Part shown: one piece after another, positions 59,855 through 64,000 of the stretch
How the letters are laid out: the number at the start of each line of letters is the position of its first letter
Numbering within the stretch: position 1 is the first letter of the stretch
NCBI RefSeq assembly: GCF_037975245.1
Contig: NC_092569.1
Location: forward strand, 12,508,501-12,572,500
DNA length: 64,000 nt
Origin: Apostichopus japonicus
Lineage: Eukaryota; Echinodermata; Holothuroidea; Aspidochirotida; Stichopodidae
Direction: 5' to 3'
Translations under genes and position numbers: made by a program
Notes under the pieces: model-generated
What the model was told of the DNA's origin: nothing
Database searches by the model: none
The model's input: the letters and a program-made list of their open reading frames with translations, nothing else

Positions 59855-60084
59855 TTACACTACCAGTCCAGGCAACTCATAAACAACTTTTTGGTAAAAT
59901 TCCCAGGCATCAAGGCATGCCTTTTGGAATTCCAGATTAAACACATACAATGATTTGAAGCACACACCAATGGCCTTCATAAATGTCCTCTGAGGTAGGG
60001 CATGTCTCTCGATGATCACAAATAACTGCTGAGGATGTATTTTGCCTTCTCTAAGAAGTAACACATATGGCCGCTGAGGCTTTT
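59855..60084 (-). CDS. Terminal exon of a SAMD3-like protein gene (copy B)
   Basis: Partner of 17799-18028. The acceptor is ATATTCCAG here, still AG. Within the exon Gly is replaced by Arg (LLLREGK). Otherwise the encoded segment is the same, which is more conserved than the surrounding DNA in the left half of the duplication but not clearly more than its immediate neighbours. Confidence 0.48.
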
Positions 60085-60106
60085 CTGGAATATTTTGCAA
60101 ATAATC

Positions 60107-60905
60107 CAGGGGCGTAGCCGGGATTTTTAAAGTTGTAGGCACGACTATCTGAGCGGAGCGCCACCATCGGTTTTACAAATTCCCAGATGGCCGGAAACGG
60201 CCCTTCCCGAGTGTTCATTCTGGTTCCCTGGCCTCTTGCTAACTTGAGACACCTCATTCAATATCACTTTTAAACCCCCAAAACAAACGAGCTATAATAG
60301 TACGTAATGATACCCAATTCTGAGTTTACAAGCGCAAATATGAATGTGTGAATGTTGAGAAATAATAGTGAAATGTAGGCTCAACCCTAGTTAGCGTAAG
60401 TACTTACACTTTGATGAAAATGACGCCGATGTAGAACATCGTGAATGAACCCAAGAGAAGTTGGTATCGAAAAGGCTGTTTAGGAACTTCGACGGCGATC
60501 GTGACAACAACAGGCAACAAAGTTATTGCAGCTCTATAAAGTATGTTAATCAACGATAGGCTTATTTGACTGTGGAATGTTTCTCAACTGAAATATTATC
60601 TGCGTAAACGGGTTCTTAACTAGATGTTAAAAAACTGACAAGGTCGGATCCTAGTCTTTTTCGGCGGGTAGAGTGTTGAATGAAACGGCACGCGATAGAA
60701 ATGACAGCCTAGATGACAGAAGAATAGGCCACTTAATTTAGCCATATTCTTGCTACTTTCATTTCAATAGTTTTTCCTGTCTAGATTCTTAAACTCGTCC
60801 AGCAAGTTTATGGATTTGAATTATGGGTGTTTTAAAAAAAAATATATAACTTGGCCAAAAATGTGTAGGCCCGGGCCTACAGTGCTACATACTGGCTACG
60901 CACTG
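60107..60905. mobile_element. hAT-like element with exon-like cargo (copy B)
   Basis: Same insertion as 18051-18849, with nearly identical sequence, including the central exon-like piece and its splice sites. Confidence 0.68.
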
Positions 60906-63172
60906 TAGGCCCTTCTATTTTATGTCTGTCATAATAAGAAAAAAGACCTGTGGTACATTACGCCCTGTCCACTGATTACTATGCATGATATCTGCACCAA
61001 AAACAACAGGGACCACCCTTGGGTTAATGGTTATAATCATACCTAGTATCAACTCAAACATAAATTGATTTTTTCAGATTTTGTGTTTACATGCTTATTT
61101 CAGAAATATTCTCATTTGGCCACGCCAATCATCAATATTTAATTAGCAAACCCAAAATGGCAGTGAAAACATAGTGATGATGGTCCCAAGGCTCCACACC
61201 AAATATTAAGTAAATGTCAGCTACTTGGAATTGCCTTGTTTTAAGTTTAGCACATTAAGCCCCCCACCTCCCCCCCCCCCCCAATTCCTATACAAGATAT
61301 CTTCACTGCAAACAACAGGGAACACCATTCTGCTATGTATCAACTCAAAATAATGTAGGATTCTTGACATATCATGTATACAAGGAAACATCTCACGCAC
61401 AGGACATCACCATTAAAAAAGAAAGCCCAAGTGTTGGAGTGTTGGAAAACAATGTTCTTCAACGATATAATTTCTCCATTAAAAACATTCATCTTAAAAA
61501 TCAGTACCTTTGACAAATTTACCCTCTACCAGGATTTAAGTAGTTGGTAACAATTCTTCATTCCATTAAGATCAAATATATCTGCATCAAATGTTTGCAT
61601 AGTATCCCAAACACAAACTGACATAATAACAAATGTGGTGGGCATAAGGTCAGGCAAACTTACACAATGGAAGTCTACGAAAGCCGCACATGATTCCTTT
61701 ACATATAGTTGTTGCATCTCCCAGGAACAAGTTTGCCAACTGCATACTTAAGTTAAAGTTAGGCCTAAAGTACAGGTAGGCATGGCCGCACTAACATTTA
61801 CATCGTCCTCGTCCTCGAAAGGGACTTTTATTGTGCTCATTTATATTTTTCTTCTCTCAAGAATGACAAAATTAAATACAAATAAAAACATACATAGATA
61901 CATAAGTTACATGCTTTGTTAGTAATAATGATAACATATTTTTACATAAATATAACAAAAAACAATCGAAGAATGTTTGGTTACCTTTCATAAAGGCAAC
62001 AAAATGTTAATAAGTGCAAAAAAGTTATACCATGGTAGCCAGAACTTTTCCCATTTATCTTCAGTCATGTTGCTTGAAAGAGTATATATTTTTTGCACCA
62101 AGCAAAATAATCTTTCAGAAAATGATTCATGTTATTGACTGAAGGACTTGTCTTCTTCAATTTTTGAAAGAAAGATGACATATTTTACCAAAATTATTAT
62201 AAGGTTAAAGATTTTATCAAACTTCCCACCAAGTAAAATCGATTTAGGATTTAAGACAAAAAAAAAATTGATGTAGGAAAGTGACTCGGGCTAGCCAAGG
62301 TTTTGTAAAATCATTGAACATTGAAATAATTCTTTCTTTCCACACATAAAGTAGCAATGTACTGTATAGCACTAAGCACACCAGTCACAGTTGCCACAAG
62401 TTCCAGTTATTGTTATGGAACTTGTGCTTAATTGCAGAATGCCCTCCACCTTTTGAATCTCACACATTATGACCGGAAGTCCTTATAGTAAGCAATTGCT
62501 CCGGCAATTGATATCGTAGGAACAATAATGAATCTGAAGATTAATGACTCAACAAAGGTAGCTAGGTCAATTACAAACAGTAGGCCTACACCATCATTAG
62601 TTACAACGCAAGGCTGGGATGTAAATGATGAACAATGGACCCTGTGGTATGGCCTAATCAGATCAGCCTACACGCGTGTTAAACTCTTTGTATCCTATAG
62701 GCTGTAAATATTTACACAGCAAACTGATCCTAACTTAGTGCTTTAGAAATAGAACAGGCTATTGTTAGTAGTTTAGTAGTGCACTATACAAATGCTACAA
62801 AAAGGACCTAGTATATGCCTGTCGTGTTATGGCTAATATCTTTCACCAACGGTAGCTTACCCTTCGGTTTCTCTTTCACTTAAGAAGTTATTCTTTTGCT
62901 ATCTGAGGAAAGAGCTCGTCTCTGTTTTGAGATTTCGGTAAAATACTGGTAACATTTTTTATTGCATTCTCCTCTGTCTCTTAGGCTATACCCATAACAC
63001 ACTTTGTTTGCAGTGTCCAAGACTTTTCCGAATTCTTTTAACGAAATCAAGTCACGACCTTTCATGTATTACATCTATTACTGCGAAACAAAGTATCTAT
63101 GTTAATGATATTTCATGTAACTTATCATCTAATGTATTTATGTGATCTAATGTATCTACATTTAATGTATCT
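60906..63172. other. Conserved non-coding stretch of copy B
   Basis: Nearly identical to 18850-21110. It carries the same weak minus-strand exon-like pieces (near 61672-61747 and 62880-63065). No confident gene. Confidence 0.35.
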
Positions 63173-63184
63173 TATCATAAGCTG

Positions 63185-63299
63185 ATGATCACACAGTCAC
63201 AGTCCCGATGCAAGGGGACTGGGGCTGAGAGCGGATCAGTCGTTTGGTAGTTTGGTTTTCGTGCCCAGGTTCTTTCCTGGGTGACTTTTTCTTAAAAAG
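63185..63299 (+). repeat. 5'-truncated copy of the U2-headed SINE, insertion unique to copy B
   Basis: This matches the 3' ~115 bases of the element at 27144-27337, including GAGCGGATCAGTCGTT and the CCCAGG/CCTGGG hairpin, ending CTTAAAAAG. It is flanked by the 12-bp duplication TATCATAAGCTG (63173-63184 and 63300-63311). Copy A has the single unoccupied site at 21111-21122. The truncated 5' end plus target duplication is the hallmark of LINE-driven retrotransposition. Confidence 0.88.
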
Positions 63300-63311
63300 T
63301 ATCATAAGCTG

Positions 63312-64000
63312 TGACAAACACGAAGAACTTAATCGCTCTTTTATCGCTGTGGAGCTCAGATTTTTGATTGTTTAATGTCAGGGGGTGGGGGGGGGGCGGA
63401 GCAGGGTCACAGGGTTCCATGCAGCCAAGGTTTGTGAAAACTGAAAAAAAACATCAGAAGAGACCTTTCCATAAATGAGAAGTGTATGTTTTGTTATGTT
63501 TTGTTGATGAAAGGACCCTTCCATATTTTTGTAATGGGAAAGGTGCCCTTTTGTGGAGAAGTGTATCAGAGAGTGTAACTAAACCAGTCTGATATGTTAC
63601 TGAAGAATGCACAGACCCATTATTTGTCGGTAAGGTTAATTGAGATAAGTTTGTCTCCCTGCCCCCACCCCCCCCCCCCATCACCTCCAGTGAGCCATCT
63701 TCGGCCTGAACGCCGTGACTGGTTGCATTTTCTGAATATAGCTTAGGATAGCTAGGATAGGATAGGATTGAAAACAGACAGCTGCGAGCAACATTCATAA
63801 AGTAATAATTAATTAATTACTTAAAGAATGTCTATCAACTGAGGCTTCAGTGCGACAGGTTGTACCTTTTCATGCTCAATTCCGAAATACCTGCTAGGTT
63901 TTGCCCCCCCACATCTTTTAATTTTTTTTTTTGGTTTCTGACAATCAGATAAATCATTGTCGTCTATATACCACTGCCATATCACGTGCATTAGTTAAAA
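63312..64000. other. Right edge of copy B
   Basis: Colinear with 21123-21815, with small indels in the poly-C, poly-G and ATTA tracts. No gene. Confidence 0.5.

Overview
The window looks like nuclear DNA of a marine deuterostome, most plausibly an echinoderm and perhaps a sea cucumber. It is AT-rich and full of microsatellites and transposon remnants. Coding exons are sparse with GT-AG introns, and the recognisable proteins are animal extracellular or Golgi families. The species assignment is inference. No prokaryotic, organellar or viral genes were seen.

Layout. Positions 1-21815 (copy A) and about 40950-64000 (copy B) are the same ~22 kb sequence, in the same order and orientation, at a few percent divergence with many indels. 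B is offset from A by 40.95 kb at its left end and 42.2 kb at its right end. This is either a tandem segmental duplication or two haplotypes joined end to end by an assembler. Each copy carries: (i) a ~5 kb element bounded by ACACTCTAAA inverted repeats, holding plus-strand SAM-like exons; (ii) one intact single-exon alpha-1,3-fucosyltransferase gene (GT10) on the minus strand; (iii) a long AT microsatellite; (iv) a minus-strand terminal exon of a SAMD3-like gene; and (v) a hAT-like element carrying what looks like a captured exon.

The central block (21816-40950) occurs once. It contains a complete five-exon minus-strand gene (22654-29336) for a secreted 385-residue protein with signal peptide, TIL, TILa-like, EGF-like and fibrinogen C-terminal domains. 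Its fourth intron hosts a 2.86 kb hAT-like insertion carrying nine copies of a 166-bp satellite. Its third intron hosts a SINE with a U2 snRNA-derived head. Upstream lie a dead LINE fragment inside a 56-bp minisatellite, other local repeats, and a nearly identical 2,268-bp tandem array (35617-40618).

Because A and B are paired, several insertions can be read against an empty site: a foldback element of 22-bp inverted minisatellites with 9-bp target duplication (B), a TTAA-targeting MITE (A), a MITE-like insertion carrying telomere-like repeats with 7-bp duplication (B), and a truncated SINE with 12-bp duplication (B).

Functionally, only three genes look intact: two fucosyltransferases (Golgi glycan fucosylation) and one fibrinogen-related protein (probable secreted lectin or immune factor). 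Nothing indicates that they work in one pathway. All coordinates and counts come from reading by eye.
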